Source: Algoriphagus sp.
Lineage (GTDB): Bacteria; Bacteroidota; Bacteroidia; Cytophagales; Cyclobacteriaceae
Length of the DNA: 64,000 nt
NCBI RefSeq assembly: GCF_029254265.1
Contig: NZ_JAQWXX010000132.1
Location: 62,001 to 126,000, forward strand
Direction: 5' to 3'
Of the stretch, positions 8,490 through 17,829 are shown one piece after another. The notes beneath the pieces were generated by a model. That model saw nothing but the letters and a program-made list of their open reading frames with translations, was not told the origin of the DNA and searched no databases. A program made the translations under genes and the position numbers. Positions within the stretch are counted from its first letter, which is position 1, and the number at the start of each line of letters is the position of its first letter.

Positions 8490-9792
8490 AATCTGGCTGG
8501 TGATTCAGCGGGAATACCTCGCACGAGTCAAGAAAAAATCTTTTTTATTAGTCACACTTTTGACGCCTTTGATCTTCCCTGCCATTATGGGGATTTTTGT
8601 GTGGATCGCATTAGAGGAGAAAGACAATCAATCGCTGCGAATCATTGAAGTCGTAGATGATAACAATTTGTTTTTTCTGGAAAGTTCTGAGCAATATGCT
8701 TTCTCATTTTCAAATTTGAGTGAGGAAAAAGCTAAGGAATTGGTTCAAAATGGAGAGCGGTATGGATTTTTGCATATTCCCAACTTTGAGCTGGAAGACC
8801 CAAAAGGCATTACTTATTATGGTGAGGAAAATCCCAGCATGAATTTGATTAGCTATCTAGAAAATAATCTAAAAAAGAAAATCGAGGAACAGCGGCTTTT
8901 TGAAAGTGGAATTGATCCAAAAATAATCAATGAGGTCAGGACTAAAGTCGCCATCAAATCTATCACGTTGGATGATCAGGGAACTGAAACCGTAAGCGAT
9001 GCCACTGTAAATTATGCGATCGGTTTTCTCGCTGGGATTTTGATTTACATGTTTATTTTCATCTATGGCAACCAGATTATGCAGGGGGTGATTGAAGAGA
9101 AATCCAGTAGAATTGTGGAAATTTTGGTTTCTTCTTTGAAACCATTTCAGCTCATGATGGGGAAAATTCTCGGAATCGCGGGAGTGGGACTAACACAATT
9201 GCTGATTTGGATAGTTTTGATTGGAACGTTGACCACTATTGTCACAGGTTTTCTTGGAATGCAGATGCCTCAGCAGCAGGCTATGGAAATGGCAAATCCT
9301 GAAATCGCACAAGGCATGGCAAACAACTCCGACGTAGGTGAGATTCTTCTGGTTCTATCAGGAATCAATGTGACTCAGATCGTCCTTTCTTTTATTTTCT
9401 ATTTTCTAGGAGGATACCTCTTGTATGGAGCATTATTCGCAGGAATTGGATCTGCAGTGGATGCCCCATCCGATGCGCAGCAGTTTATGCTTCCTGTTAC
9501 GATTCCTTTGATTGTCGCGTATATGGGACTTTTTGTATTTGTGTTAAATGACCCAAATTCGACTACTTCCTTTTGGCTTTCCATCATTCCCTTGACTTCC
9601 CCCATAGCGATGATGGGAAGAGTGAGCTATGGGGTGCCGTTGTGGGAGTTAATACTTTCGATGGGACTTTTAATTACCGGGTTTTTATTTACCACCTGGC
9701 TGGCTGGTAAGATCTACCGAATAGGCATTCTCATGCATGGGACTAAGCCAACTTATAAAACACTTTGGAAGTGGATAAAAACAAACAATTAA
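8482..9792 (+). CDS. ABC-2 type permease, NatB-like
   Basis: This 436-residue inner-membrane protein is the partner of the preceding ATPase. One membrane segment lies at residues about 21-43, followed by a large extracytoplasmic domain to about residue 175. Five or six membrane segments follow, beginning with YAIGFLAGILIYMFIFIYGNQIM. The sequence GVIEEKSSRIVEILVSSLKPFQLMMGKILG is the hallmark cytoplasmic loop of the ABC2_membrane_3 family. It overlaps the ATPase gene by 8 nt and is followed by a terminator, so it ends the operon. Substrate is unknown. Confidence 0.9.
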   Translation: MDKIWLVIQREYLARVKKKSFLLVTLLTPLIFPAIMGIFVWIALEEKDNQSLRIIEVVDDNNLFFLESSEQYAFSFSNLSEEKAKELVQNGERYGFLHIPNFELEDPKGITYYGEENPSMNLISYLENNLKKKIEEQRLFESGIDPKIINEVRTKVAIKSITLDDQGTETVSDATVNYAIGFLAGILIYMFIFIYGNQIMQGVIEEKSSRIVEILVSSLKPFQLMMGKILGIAGVGLTQLLIWIVLIGTLTTIVTGFLGMQMPQQQAMEMANPEIAQGMANNSDVGEILLVLSGINVTQIVLSFIFYFLGGYLLYGALFAGIGSAVDAPSDAQQFMLPVTIPLIVAYMGLFVFVLNDPNSTTSFWLSIIPLTSPIAMMGRVSYGVPLWELILSMGLLITGFLFTTWLAGKIYRIGILMHGTKPTYKTLWKWIKTNN

Positions 9793-9799
9793 TACTAAT

Positions 9800-9827
9800 A
9801 CCCGGAACTCTATTTTCCGGGTTTTTC
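9800..9827 (+). terminator. Terminator after the NatAB-like operon
   Basis: The stem ACCCGGAA / TTCCGGGT has a 7-nt loop and is followed by TTTTCTTTT. It lies 8 nt after the permease stop codon. Confidence 0.8.
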
Positions 9828-9999
9828 TTTTCACCCTGGAAATAGCTTCACTTTTTAAATAACTCAAGAAATTTTCATCCAAGTATTTATGGTCTATTTT
9901 TACATACAAAGTTTCAAATGGAAATCACCATTTTCCAGACCAGAATCATACTAACCTATAGATTGCCGAGTTAATTATCCGAGCATCTGATTATTTCGA

Positions 10000-11235
10000 A
10001 TGAAAAACCGATTCCAAGACTTGACATCCGGAGATCTTTACAGAAATAAAAAGCAAGTAAAATGGCTTGTGATATTGGTGTCTTTAGTCATTGGTACAGG
10101 TTCGATTTGGTATACCAATCGATTGGTTGAAGAACTTAAAGAGCGTGAAAGACGCCAAATCGAGCTGTTGTCAAAAGCATTGGAATATGCTTCTACTACC
10201 TCCGAAAACCTCACATTTATTTCTCAGGAGATCATTAATCAAAATTATTCGATCCCGATCATAATGGTAGACTCCGAGGGAGACCCATTTGAGTTTCGTA
10301 ATATCATTTTTAAGAAAAATTCCAATAAAGAAGATTCTGCTAAAATCCTTGAAAAGGAGTTGATTGAAATGCAGGAGGAATATGAACCGATCTATCTTTC
10401 TGAGGCAGATATTCAGGTTTATTACCGAAATTCTGAGCTTTTGCTCAATCTCAAATACTACCCTTATATCCAGCTTGCAGTTATCCTTCTTTTTGGAGTA
10501 TTAGCCTACACACTTTTTAATCAAAGTAAAATAGCGGAACAAAATCGTGTTTGGGCAGGACTCACTAAAGAAACCGCACACCAACTCGGTACTCCAATTG
10601 CTTCCCTGATGGCTTGGATTGATTATCTGCGAAATTCTCCAGTTTGGGAGGAAAATCGGGAAATCATCCAAGAAATGGATAAGGATGTGGTCAAACTGAG
10701 AATGGTAACCGAGCGATTTAGCAGCATTGGAAGTAAGCCTGTTATCCAGCCTGAAAATCTCTATGAAAGCATTGAGGAGACGATTACCTATTTACGTCCC
10801 AGAATTTCTACCAAAGTGGATTTAATCATCAATGCTGATTCCAAAGATCTAGAAGCGATGATGAACAAACCGCTCTTTGAGTGGGTGATTGAGAATATCT
10901 GTAAAAATGGGGTCGATGCCATGAAAGGGAAAGGTACCATTACTATCGATGTCTTGCAGGATAGTGATAAATATGTGATCGTAGATATCACGGATACAGG
11001 AAAGGGAATGGAAAAGAATATGTATAAAAGAGTATTCAATCCTGGCTTTTCTACACGCAAGCGAGGATGGGGGTTAGGTTTGACCCTTGCCAAAAGAATC
11101 ATTGAAGGCTATCATGGAGGAAAGATTTTTGTCAAAAATTCTGAAATAGGAAAAGGGACCACGTTCAGAATCGTGTTACATGGAAGCTTGGAAGGAGCGT
11201 CACAGTTTATTACGGAAGGAATTTTGGAATATTGA
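10000..11235 (+). CDS. Orphan membrane sensor histidine kinase
   Basis: This 411-residue inner-membrane kinase has two membrane segments (about 21-38 and 157-173) that bracket a small periplasmic sensor domain of about 115 residues. No HAMP or PAS domain is apparent. The likely phospho-acceptor is H194 in ETAHQLGTPIASL, which differs from the usual HE-RTPL H-box. The ATPase part is intact: N-box ENICKNGVDAM, G1 DTGKGM and G2 RGWGLGLTLAKRII, where Trp replaces the usual Thr/Ser. No response regulator is encoded next to it, so its partner must lie elsewhere. The start ATG at 10000 gives a short cytoplasmic lead before the first membrane helix. Confidence 0.85.
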   Translation: MKNRFQDLTSGDLYRNKKQVKWLVILVSLVIGTGSIWYTNRLVEELKERERRQIELLSKALEYASTTSENLTFISQEIINQNYSIPIIMVDSEGDPFEFRNIIFKKNSNKEDSAKILEKELIEMQEEYEPIYLSEADIQVYYRNSELLLNLKYYPYIQLAVILLFGVLAYTLFNQSKIAEQNRVWAGLTKETAHQLGTPIASLMAWIDYLRNSPVWEENREIIQEMDKDVVKLRMVTERFSSIGSKPVIQPENLYESIEETITYLRPRISTKVDLIINADSKDLEAMMNKPLFEWVIENICKNGVDAMKGKGTITIDVLQDSDKYVIVDITDTGKGMEKNMYKRVFNPGFSTRKRGWGLGLTLAKRIIEGYHGGKIFVKNSEIGKGTTFRIVLHGSLEGASQFITEGILEY

Positions 11236-11236
11236 C

Positions 11237-11375
11237 GATTTACGATTTTAGATTTACGACATTTTCTTGAACCTCTATCTTTTTTTCCAATTCTGATTTA
11301 TGGGATGTCCAATAATGTCTAGGTTGGGAAATTGTGTTGGAAAACTCGTAAATCGTACTTTGTCATTCGTAAATC
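11237..11375. repeat. Four copies of a 9-mer in inverted arrangement
   Basis: GATTTACGA occurs at 11237-11245 and 11251-11259. Its reverse complement TCGTAAATC occurs at 11346-11354 and 11367-11375. Two direct copies on each side thus face each other across about 85 nt, in the gap between the kinase gene and prfC. The arrangement resembles a small dispersed palindromic repeat or MITE-like remnant. Transcribed, it could fold into a long imperfect hairpin. Confidence 0.55.
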
Positions 11376-11393
11376 CCTTCGCGCTTTTTTTCC

Positions 11394-11401
11394 TACCTTT
11401 G
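11394..11401 (+). promoter_or_regulatory. Possible -7 element of prfC
   Basis: TACCTTTG fits the Bacteroidota -7 consensus TAnnTTTG, 20 nt before the prfC ATG. The matching -33 element at 17-23 nt is not convincing, so this call is tentative. Confidence 0.4.
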
Positions 11402-11421
11402 CCCGCTGAAAAACATTACCC

Positions 11422-13002
11422 ATGAGTTTGAATCAAGAAATCCAAAAGCGTAGAACATTTGCCATCATTGCTCACCCAGATGCTGGGAAGACTACTTTGA
11501 CGGAGAAATTACTCCTTTTTGGAGGAGCGATCCAAACGGCAGGGGCAGTGAAATCCAACAAAATTGATACCGCGACCAAGTCCGACTGGATGGCCATCGA
11601 AAAGCAACGAGGGATTTCAGTAGCTACTTCCGTGATGGGCTTCGAATACAAAGGGATTAAAATCAACCTGCTGGATACTCCAGGTCACCAGGATTTTGCA
11701 GAGGATACCTATCGAACGTTGACTGCCGTGGATTCGGTAATCATGGTGATTGACTGTGTGAAAGGTGTCGAGATTCAAACTGAGAAGTTGATGGAAGTTT
11801 GCCGTATGCGAAATACGCCAGTGATTTGCTTTATCAACAAGCTCGATCGCGAGGGGAGGGATCCTTACGAATTGCTGGAGGAAGTGGAGCAAAAGCTCAA
11901 TATTCAATGTCATCCGCTTTCTTGGCCGATCGGAATGGGAAAAACCTTCAAAGGTGTTTACAATCTTTTTGATCATAAGTTGAACCTATTTACTCCTTCG
12001 CAGCGAAAGCTGAGTGATGTTCGACAGGAATTTGAAAATGTGGATGATCCCGCATTGGATAAATTAATCGGTCCAAACTTTGCCAACCAACTTCGTGAGG
12101 ATGTGGAATTGATCGAAGGAGTTTATCCTGAGTTTGATACGGAGGCTTATCTTTCAGGGAAAGTTGCACCGGTATTTTTTGGTTCAGCAGTAAATAACTT
12201 CGGTATCAATGAGATGCTGGATACTTTTATCAAAATTGCTCCTAAACCAAAAAGCAGAAAAACCGATACACGTGAAGTGAAGCCAGATGAGTCGAAATTT
12301 TCTGGATTTATATTTAAGATTCACGCGAATATGGACCCGAATCATCGAAACCGAATTGCCTTCTTGCGAATCTGTTCTGGGAAATTTGAGCGAAACAAGC
12401 CCTACAATCATGTCCATGGACCGAAGCCGCTTCGTTTTTCCAACGTAACCCAGTTTATGGCACAGGACAAGGAAATCATCGATGAAGCATTTCCAGGGGA
12501 TATTGTAGGTCTTTACGACACTGGAAATCTGAAAATCGGAGATACGCTGACAGAAGGTGAAGACATGGTGTTTACTGGAATTCCAAGCTTTTCCCCTGAG
12601 ATTTTCCGGGAAGTAGTGAATAAGGATGCGATGAAAACCAAACAGCTGGAAAAAGGCCTCAAGCAATTAATGGAAGAAGGTGTTGCCCAGCTTTTTACCT
12701 TTGATATGGGTTCGCGAAAAGTAGTAGGTACAGTGGGTCAACTTCAGTTTGAAGTGATCCAGTTCCGATTGAAAAACGAATACAACGCCACGGTTGAGTT
12801 TCAGCCGATGAACTTGTACAAAGCCTGCTGGATTACCAGCAAGGACAAAAAGCAGCTCGACGAATTTGTCCGCTCTAAGAATCGTCATATCGCGCATGAC
12901 AAGGACGGAAAGCTCGTATTTATGGCTGAGTCAAAAGCATGGCTACAAATGGTGCAGGATAATTATCCGGAGATAGAGTTTCATTTTACTTCGGAGTATT
13001 AA
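11422..13002 (+). CDS. prfC: Peptide chain release factor 3
   Basis: RF3 is a GTPase that removes RF1/RF2 from the ribosome after peptide release. The G domain at the N terminus has G1 AHPDAGKTT (about residues 17-25), switch motif [10 protein letters not shown]3 DTPGHQDF and G4 NKLD. The [13 protein letters not shown] and [16 protein letters not shown] segments belong to the RF3-specific middle and domain II. At 526 residues the length is exactly that of the family, which separates it from EF-G (about 700) and LepA (about 600). It is a single gene with the 9-mer repeats upstream. Its stop overlaps by 4 nt the end of the convergent ade gene. Confidence 0.95.
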   Translation: MSLNQEIQKRRTFAIIAHPDAGKTTLTEKLLLFGGAIQTAGAVKSNKIDTATKSDWMAIEKQRGISVATSVMGFEYKGIKINLLDTPGHQDFAEDTYRTLTAVDSVIMVIDCVKGVEIQTEKLMEVCRMRNTPVICFINKLDREGRDPYELLEEVEQKLNIQCHPLSWPIGMGKTFKGVYNLFDHKLNLFTPSQRKLSDVRQEFENVDDPALDKLIGPNFANQLREDVELIEGVYPEFDTEAYLSGKVAPVFFGSAVNNFGINEMLDTFIKIAPKPKSRKTDTREVKPDESKFSGFIFKIHANMDPNHRNRIAFLRICSGKFERNKPYNHVHGPKPLRFSNVTQFMAQDKEIIDEAFPGDIVGLYDTGNLKIGDTLTEGEDMVFTGIPSFSPEIFREVVNKDAMKTKQLEKGLKQLMEEGVAQLFTFDMGSRKVVGTVGQLQFEVIQFRLKNEYNATVEFQPMNLYKACWITSKDKKQLDEFVRSKNRHIAHDKDGKLVFMAESKAWLQMVQDNYPEIEFHFTSEY

Positions 13003-14621
13003 ATAAATACCTCCTCAAACTCAAATCTTTGCCCACTAAACAACCCTTTGTCACTCAGTTTCAGATCAGGAATTACCAATAAGGCCATAAAACTCAAGGT
13101 CATAAATGGGGAGCCCAACTTGGAGCCCATTTTTTTTGATAGTTGATCAATCCGGGTATATGCAGCAGCCACCTCGTAGCCATCTTCGGCTGACATAATT
13201 CCGCCTACAGGCAAAGGGAGAATTTCTTCCTTCTCTCCAAAGACAGCAGAAACACCACCTTTTGCCTGGATAAGTAAATTTACCGCTCTACATATTGATT
13301 CATCATCTACTCCAACTGCAATAATATTATGCGAATCATGCCCTACGGAGGAAGCGATCGCTCCAGATTTTAGTCCAAAATTTTTGATAAAAGCCACTGC
13401 AGGTATAGCATCTTCGTAGCGATTGACCACGGTGATTTTTAAAATATCTGCTGCCGGGTTTGATTCGGCAAAGCCATCCTGGATTAGAATTTCTCCAGAA
13501 GTTTCCGGAGTGATCAATTGTCCATCCAAAGCTTCGATAACCCGAACTTTTGTCCCTTTGGCTGGAATTCGGAAATCCGCAGGTTTTTTAAGGGAAGTAT
13601 TAAAGTTATTAATTAGCTTATTCTCCACCCTTGGAATAAGTGTCTTGCCATTTTCGGCTACCTTTTCCCCATTGATATAAGTGGCGAGTACTTCAAAATT
13701 TTCAAGATTTTTCACCAAAATGAAATCCGCAGGATCACCTTTGCGAAGCTGACCCACTTCCATGGAATAATGTGAAATCGGATTGATACAGGCGACTTTC
13801 AAGACATCGAAGAGGTCTTTCCCTTTTGCAATCGCCCGAGCTGCCAATTCGTTGATGTGGCTTACTGCCAAACTATCGGGATGTTTATCATCCGAGCAAA
13901 AGAAGAGCATGTCGGAATAGTCGTCCATCAGATCGATCAGCGCGTCAAAATTTTTGGCAGCAGAACCTTCCCGAATGGCGATTTTCATTCCGAGTTTAAT
14001 TTTACCCAAAGCTTCTTCATAAGTGAAGCACTCATGATCTGTACTCGGACCTGCTTTTACATATTTTTCGGCTAATTCACCTTGCAGTCCCGGAGCATGC
14101 CCATCGATAGGTTTGCCGTATTTCTGGGAGATCCGGATTTTTTCCATCACCACAGGATCCTGATTGACAGTTCCTGGCCAATTCATCATTTCGGCTAAAT
14201 AATGAATTTCTTTTCTACTCATTAACTCTTCAATAGCTGCGACATTGATTTCTCCTCCCGCTGTTTCAAAAGGAGTAGCCGGCACGCAAGAGGGAGCACC
14301 AAAATAAAATTTGAAAGGAACCTGCTTTCCGTTCTCGATCATGTAATCTACACCAGCCATTCCACAGACATTGGCGATTTCATGTGGGTCGGAGATCGTT
14401 GCCACAGTACCATGAACCACCGCTAATCGAGCAAATTCTGATGGAACCAACATCGAAGATTCCACATGCACATGTGCATCGATAAACCCCGGCATCAAAT
14501 AGGGAAGGCCTACTTCAGGAGCAATGGGTTCGATTTTCAGAATTGTGGAATTCGACAGAGTAAGTAAAACTGGGTAAATTTTTCGATTGGGGATGTCTAC
14601 AAATTGCGCTTTGAGCTGCAT
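12999..14621 (-). CDS. ade: Adenine deaminase
   Basis: This 540-residue amidohydrolase converts adenine to hypoxanthine and ammonia in purine salvage, feeding the reaction of the hpt gene seen earlier in the window. The metal-binding HxH is at H50/H52 in [13 protein letters not shown]. It is followed by the adenine-deaminase pattern [18 protein letters not shown], then DGHAPGL and the [10 protein letters not shown] segment with the metal-binding aspartate. The C-terminal domain with [15 protein letters not shown] is typical of Ade and absent from most other amidohydrolases. The length agrees with the family. It converges on prfC with a 4-nt overlap, and no separate terminator is obvious. Confidence 0.93.
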   Translation of the reverse strand: MQLKAQFVDIPNRKIYPVLLTLSNSTILKIEPIAPEVGLPYLMPGFIDAHVHVESSMLVPSEFARLAVVHGTVATISDPHEIANVCGMAGVDYMIENGKQVPFKFYFGAPSCVPATPFETAGGEINVAAIEELMSRKEIHYLAEMMNWPGTVNQDPVVMEKIRISQKYGKPIDGHAPGLQGELAEKYVKAGPSTDHECFTYEEALGKIKLGMKIAIREGSAAKNFDALIDLMDDYSDMLFFCSDDKHPDSLAVSHINELAARAIAKGKDLFDVLKVACINPISHYSMEVGQLRKGDPADFILVKNLENFEVLATYINGEKVAENGKTLIPRVENKLINNFNTSLKKPADFRIPAKGTKVRVIEALDGQLITPETSGEILIQDGFAESNPAADILKITVVNRYEDAIPAVAFIKNFGLKSGAIASSVGHDSHNIIAVGVDDESICRAVNLLIQAKGGVSAVFGEKEEILPLPVGGIMSAEDGYEVAAAYTRIDQLSKKMGSKLGSPFMTLSFMALLVIPDLKLSDKGLFSGQRFEFEEVFI

Positions 14622-14707
14622 GAGAATTGGGGCTTTGGAAAGATGATATAAGTCAAATTACTAGCAGAGCTTTCGGGGATTGAAGGACCGGTTTAGATTA
14701 AAACTAC

Positions 14708-14715
14708 TATATTTG
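14708..14715 (+). promoter_or_regulatory. Possible -7 element of cmk-ispH
   Basis: TATATTTG matches TAnnTTTG, 36 nt before the cmk ATG. The -33 element is weak at the preferred spacing, so support rests on the -7 box and its position. Confidence 0.45.
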
Positions 14716-14751
14716 CGCCTGAATTAAAAAGCGGAAACGCATAGTTTTTAG

Positions 14752-15435
14752 ATGGGTAAAATCGTCATTGCTATCGATGGATATTCGGGTTGCGGGAAAA
14801 GTTCAACTGCCAAAGCAGTGGCAAAAATTCTGGGTTACACCTATATCGACTCAGGCGCCATGTATCGGGCTGCTACATTACACTTTTTAAATGAAAAACT
14901 TTCTCCTGCTAAACAGGAGGATGTAATCAAAGGGCTCGCAACACTTTCAATTTCTTTCAAGATAAATCCGGAAACAGGTCTTCAGGAAACTTATTTAAAT
15001 GGGAAGAATGTGGAGGATGAGATTCGTTCCATGCAGATTTCACAGAAAGTAAGCGAATTGGCAACCGTTGCATCAATCCGGAAAGAACTAGTAGCCCAGC
15101 AACAGCGTTTGGGGAGAGGTAAAGGAGTAGTGATGGATGGAAGAGATATTGGATCCGTTGTATTTCCGGATGCAGAGTTGAAAGTTTTCATGACTGCTAA
15201 TCTGGAAACTCGTGCGGTACGCAGACAACTGGAACTCCTAGAAAAAGGGCAATCGGTGGATTTGGAAGCTATCCAAGAAAACTTGGCGGGAAGGGATGAG
15301 GTAGATTCATCGCGAACGGAAAGTCCTTTGCTTAAAATGAAGGATGCAGTAGAAGTAGACACAAGTAATTTAACTTTTGAGGGGCAGGTGGCACAAATCG
15401 TGCGACTGGCCAAGGCAAAAATTGAAATGAATTAG
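14752..15435 (+). CDS. cmk: Cytidylate kinase
   Basis: The enzyme phosphorylates CMP and dCMP for nucleotide supply. The P-loop GYSGCGKSS lies at residues 10-18, followed by YIDSGAMYRAATL, which contacts the nucleotide. VMDGRDIGSVVFPDAELKVF is the diagnostic signature of bacterial Cmk. Length of 227 residues is typical. ispH begins 3 nt after the stop, so the two are co-transcribed. A cmk-ispH pair is known in several bacterial groups. Confidence 0.95.
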   Translation: MGKIVIAIDGYSGCGKSSTAKAVAKILGYTYIDSGAMYRAATLHFLNEKLSPAKQEDVIKGLATLSISFKINPETGLQETYLNGKNVEDEIRSMQISQKVSELATVASIRKELVAQQQRLGRGKGVVMDGRDIGSVVFPDAELKVFMTANLETRAVRRQLELLEKGQSVDLEAIQENLAGRDEVDSSRTESPLLKMKDAVEVDTSNLTFEGQVAQIVRLAKAKIEMN

Positions 15436-15438
15436 GAT

Positions 15439-16335
15439 ATGGAAGTGACAATCGATAAGAATTCAGGCTATTGCTTCGGAGTGGAATTTGCCATCAAGAT
15501 GGCGGAGGACGAGATGGAGCATAGCGAAAAGCTATACTGCTTGGGAGATATTGTGCACAATGATATGGAGGTCAAGCGTCTGAGTGAAAAGGGACTTGTG
15601 GTCATTGATCGGGAACAACTAGGTCAGTTGAGCAATTGTAAAGTTTTAATTCGTGCACATGGTGAGCCACCCGAAACTTATAAGACAGCCATTGAAAATA
15701 ATATTGAACTGATTGACGCTTCCTGTCCGGTAGTTTTGAAGCTTCAGCATCGGGTAAAAAATGCCTTCGATAAGATGGAGCGTGAAGAAGGTCAAATTGT
15801 TATTTACGGTAAAAAAGGTCATGCTGAAGTGATCGGCTTGACTGGTCAAACTTTAGAAAAAGCTATTGTGGTCATGGAAGATTCGGATTTGGAAAAAATC
15901 GACTTCACCAGACCAGTTACCCTTTTCAGCCAAACTACCAAGAGCACCAAAGGCTTTTATGAAATTTCCAAAAAAATCGAAGAGCGGATTAAAGCTTCAA
16001 AAGGAGAATTGACAGAGCTTGATTACAATTCAAATGATTCGATTTGTCGCCAAGTCTCGAATAGAGAGCCCCAGCTTCAGCGATTTGCAAAGGAAAATGA
16101 TGTGATTCTATTTGTGTCAGGTAAGAAAAGCTCCAATGGAAAAGCATTGTATCAAGTTTGTTTGAATGAAAATTCTAGAAGTTTTTTCATCGAAAACGAA
16201 ACAGAGTTGGACTTGGAGTGGTTTTCAAAAAATGATAAAGTCGGGATCTGTGGAGCTACTTCCACCCCGATGTGGTTAATGGAACAGGTGAAAGAGCATC
16301 TAGAACTCCATTCGGAGCAAGTGTTAACCGTTTAA
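15439..16335 (+). CDS. ispH: 4-hydroxy-3-methylbut-2-enyl diphosphate reductase
   Basis: IspH performs the last step of the MEP isoprenoid pathway, reducing HMBPP to IPP and DMAPP with a [4Fe-4S] cluster. The three cluster cysteines are visible: C12 (GYCFGV), C96 (DASCPVV) and C203 (DSICRQVSNRE). The catalytic glutamate is E130 in GHAEVIG and the substrate-binding threonine is in FSQTTKS (166-167). Length of 298 residues is normal. It shares a transcript with cmk. Confidence 0.95.
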   Translation: MEVTIDKNSGYCFGVEFAIKMAEDEMEHSEKLYCLGDIVHNDMEVKRLSEKGLVVIDREQLGQLSNCKVLIRAHGEPPETYKTAIENNIELIDASCPVVLKLQHRVKNAFDKMEREEGQIVIYGKKGHAEVIGLTGQTLEKAIVVMEDSDLEKIDFTRPVTLFSQTTKSTKGFYEISKKIEERIKASKGELTELDYNSNDSICRQVSNREPQLQRFAKENDVILFVSGKKSSNGKALYQVCLNENSRSFFIENETELDLEWFSKNDKVGICGATSTPMWLMEQVKEHLELHSEQVLTV

Positions 16336-16425
16336 AAATGAGCGATATCGGGATAATTCACTACCGCTCTGGTAAAAGTTCAAAGATTAAACTTCAATTA
16401 ACCCAAAAATAAAAAGGTTATTTAT

Positions 16426-16433
16426 TAGATTTG
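16426..16433 (+). promoter_or_regulatory. Possible -7 element of the nqr operon
   Basis: TAGATTTG matches TAnnTTTG, 35 nt upstream of the nqrA ATG, in a 133-nt gap after ispH. No clear TTTG stands at 17-23 nt further upstream, so the call is tentative. Confidence 0.4.
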
Positions 16434-16468
16434 GGGCGTTTTTCAAAGGCTCATACTTAAAAACAGAT

Positions 16469-17824
16469 ATGTCTAAAATAGTGAAGCTTAAGAAAGGTTT
16501 TGACATCAATTTAGTGGGAAAAGCAAAGCAAGAGCTTGCTGATTTCGCTGCAGCTCAAACTTTCGCAATTAAGCCAACGGATTTCATTGGGTTTCAACGC
16601 CCTAAAGTCCTTGTCAATGAGGGAGACACTGTGAAAGCAGGTACTCCCCTTCTGATCGATAAAGCCATGGATCAGGTTATCTACGCATCACCTGTTTCTG
16701 GAGAAATCGTCGAAATCAAGCGAGGCGATCGCCGAAAACTGCTCGAAATAAAAGTATTGGCTGATAAAGCAATGACTTTTGAGACTTCCGAAAAAGTGAA
16801 TCTTGCATCAATTGATCGAGATACATTAGCTGCAAAGTTGGCAGGAAGTGGAGTTTGGCCAAACATCATCCAGCGTCCTTTTGGGATTGTAGCTAACCCT
16901 GCAGATACTCCAAAAGCGATTTTCATTTCTGCATTTGATACTCATCCTTTAGCTCCTGATTATGGATTTACCCTACAGGGAGAAGAAAAATACCTTCAGG
17001 CTGGTATTGATGCTTTATCGAAACTTACTTCCGGGAAAGTTCATCTTAATGTAGATGGATCGAAGCCAGTTCCTGCAGTTTTTTCAGGAATCCAGGGAGC
17101 GCAGGTCAATCAATTTTCAGGTCCACATCCAGCAGGAAACGTTGGGGTACAAATCCACCATTTAGACCCAATTAATAAGGGCGAAATTGCTTGGACTGTT
17201 TCTCCAACTGGAGTGGTTCAAATTGGTAAGTTTATATTGGAAGGAATTTATGATTCTTCTAAAGTAATTGCAGTGACCGGTTCGGAGATTACTAAGCCAT
17301 CTTATGTAAAAACTTACAGTGGGGCTAACGTATCCACTTTCGTAAAAGGAAATTTAAACTCAGGACATGTGAGAGTGATCTCTGGCAATGTTTTGACAGG
17401 TGAGAAAATTCATTTAGAAGGTTTCCTAGGTTTCTATCATAATCAAATTACCGTCATTCCAGAGGGAGATTATTACGAATTCCTTGGTTGGGCAAAACCT
17501 ACGACAGAAAAGTTGAGCTATCATAGAGCACTTGGCTTGTTGTCTTTCCTTTCTCCTAAAAAAGAATATGTACTCGATTCAAATGGTAGAGGTGAGGAGC
17601 GAGCCTTTGTACAAACAGGCGTTTTTGAGTCAGTGACTCCAATGGATATCCTTCCGGTTTACTTGTTGAAAGCGATTTTGGCAGAAGACTTTGATGAAAT
17701 CGAAGAGTTGGGAATCTATGAGATTGTAGAAGAAGATTTAGCACTTTGTGAATTTGTGGATGTATCCAAGCATCCGGTGCAGGAGTTGGTAAGAAAAGGT
17801 ATAGAATTAATCCAATACAGTTAA
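16469..17824 (+). CDS. nqrA: Na+-translocating NADH:quinone reductase subunit A
   Basis: NqrA is the large cytoplasmic-side subunit of the Na+-pumping NQR complex, which passes electrons from NADH to quinone and exports sodium. The N terminus VKLKKGFDINLVGKA and the following barrel-sandwich segment (VNEGDTVKAGTPLLIDK, YASPVSGEIVEIKRGDRR) are diagnostic for NqrA. Length of 451 residues fits. It is first in a run nqrA-B-C-D-E with short gaps or overlaps. It has no membrane segment. Confidence 0.95.
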   Translation: MSKIVKLKKGFDINLVGKAKQELADFAAAQTFAIKPTDFIGFQRPKVLVNEGDTVKAGTPLLIDKAMDQVIYASPVSGEIVEIKRGDRRKLLEIKVLADKAMTFETSEKVNLASIDRDTLAAKLAGSGVWPNIIQRPFGIVANPADTPKAIFISAFDTHPLAPDYGFTLQGEEKYLQAGIDALSKLTSGKVHLNVDGSKPVPAVFSGIQGAQVNQFSGPHPAGNVGVQIHHLDPINKGEIAWTVSPTGVVQIGKFILEGIYDSSKVIAVTGSEITKPSYVKTYSGANVSTFVKGNLNSGHVRVISGNVLTGEKIHLEGFLGFYHNQITVIPEGDYYEFLGWAKPTTEKLSYHRALGLLSFLSPKKEYVLDSNGRGEERAFVQTGVFESVTPMDILPVYLLKAILAEDFDEIEELGIYEIVEEDLALCEFVDVSKHPVQELVRKGIELIQYS

Positions 17825-17829
17825 TCCAT

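Noticed and set aside
12184..12666. 160-residue open frame opposite prfC
   Set aside because: It is a shadow within the intact RF3 gene and matches nothing recognisable.
12999..13002. 4-nt tail overlap of prfC and ade as an antisense regulator
   Set aside because: Convergent stop-codon overlap is common in compact genomes, and no extra sequence feature supports regulation.
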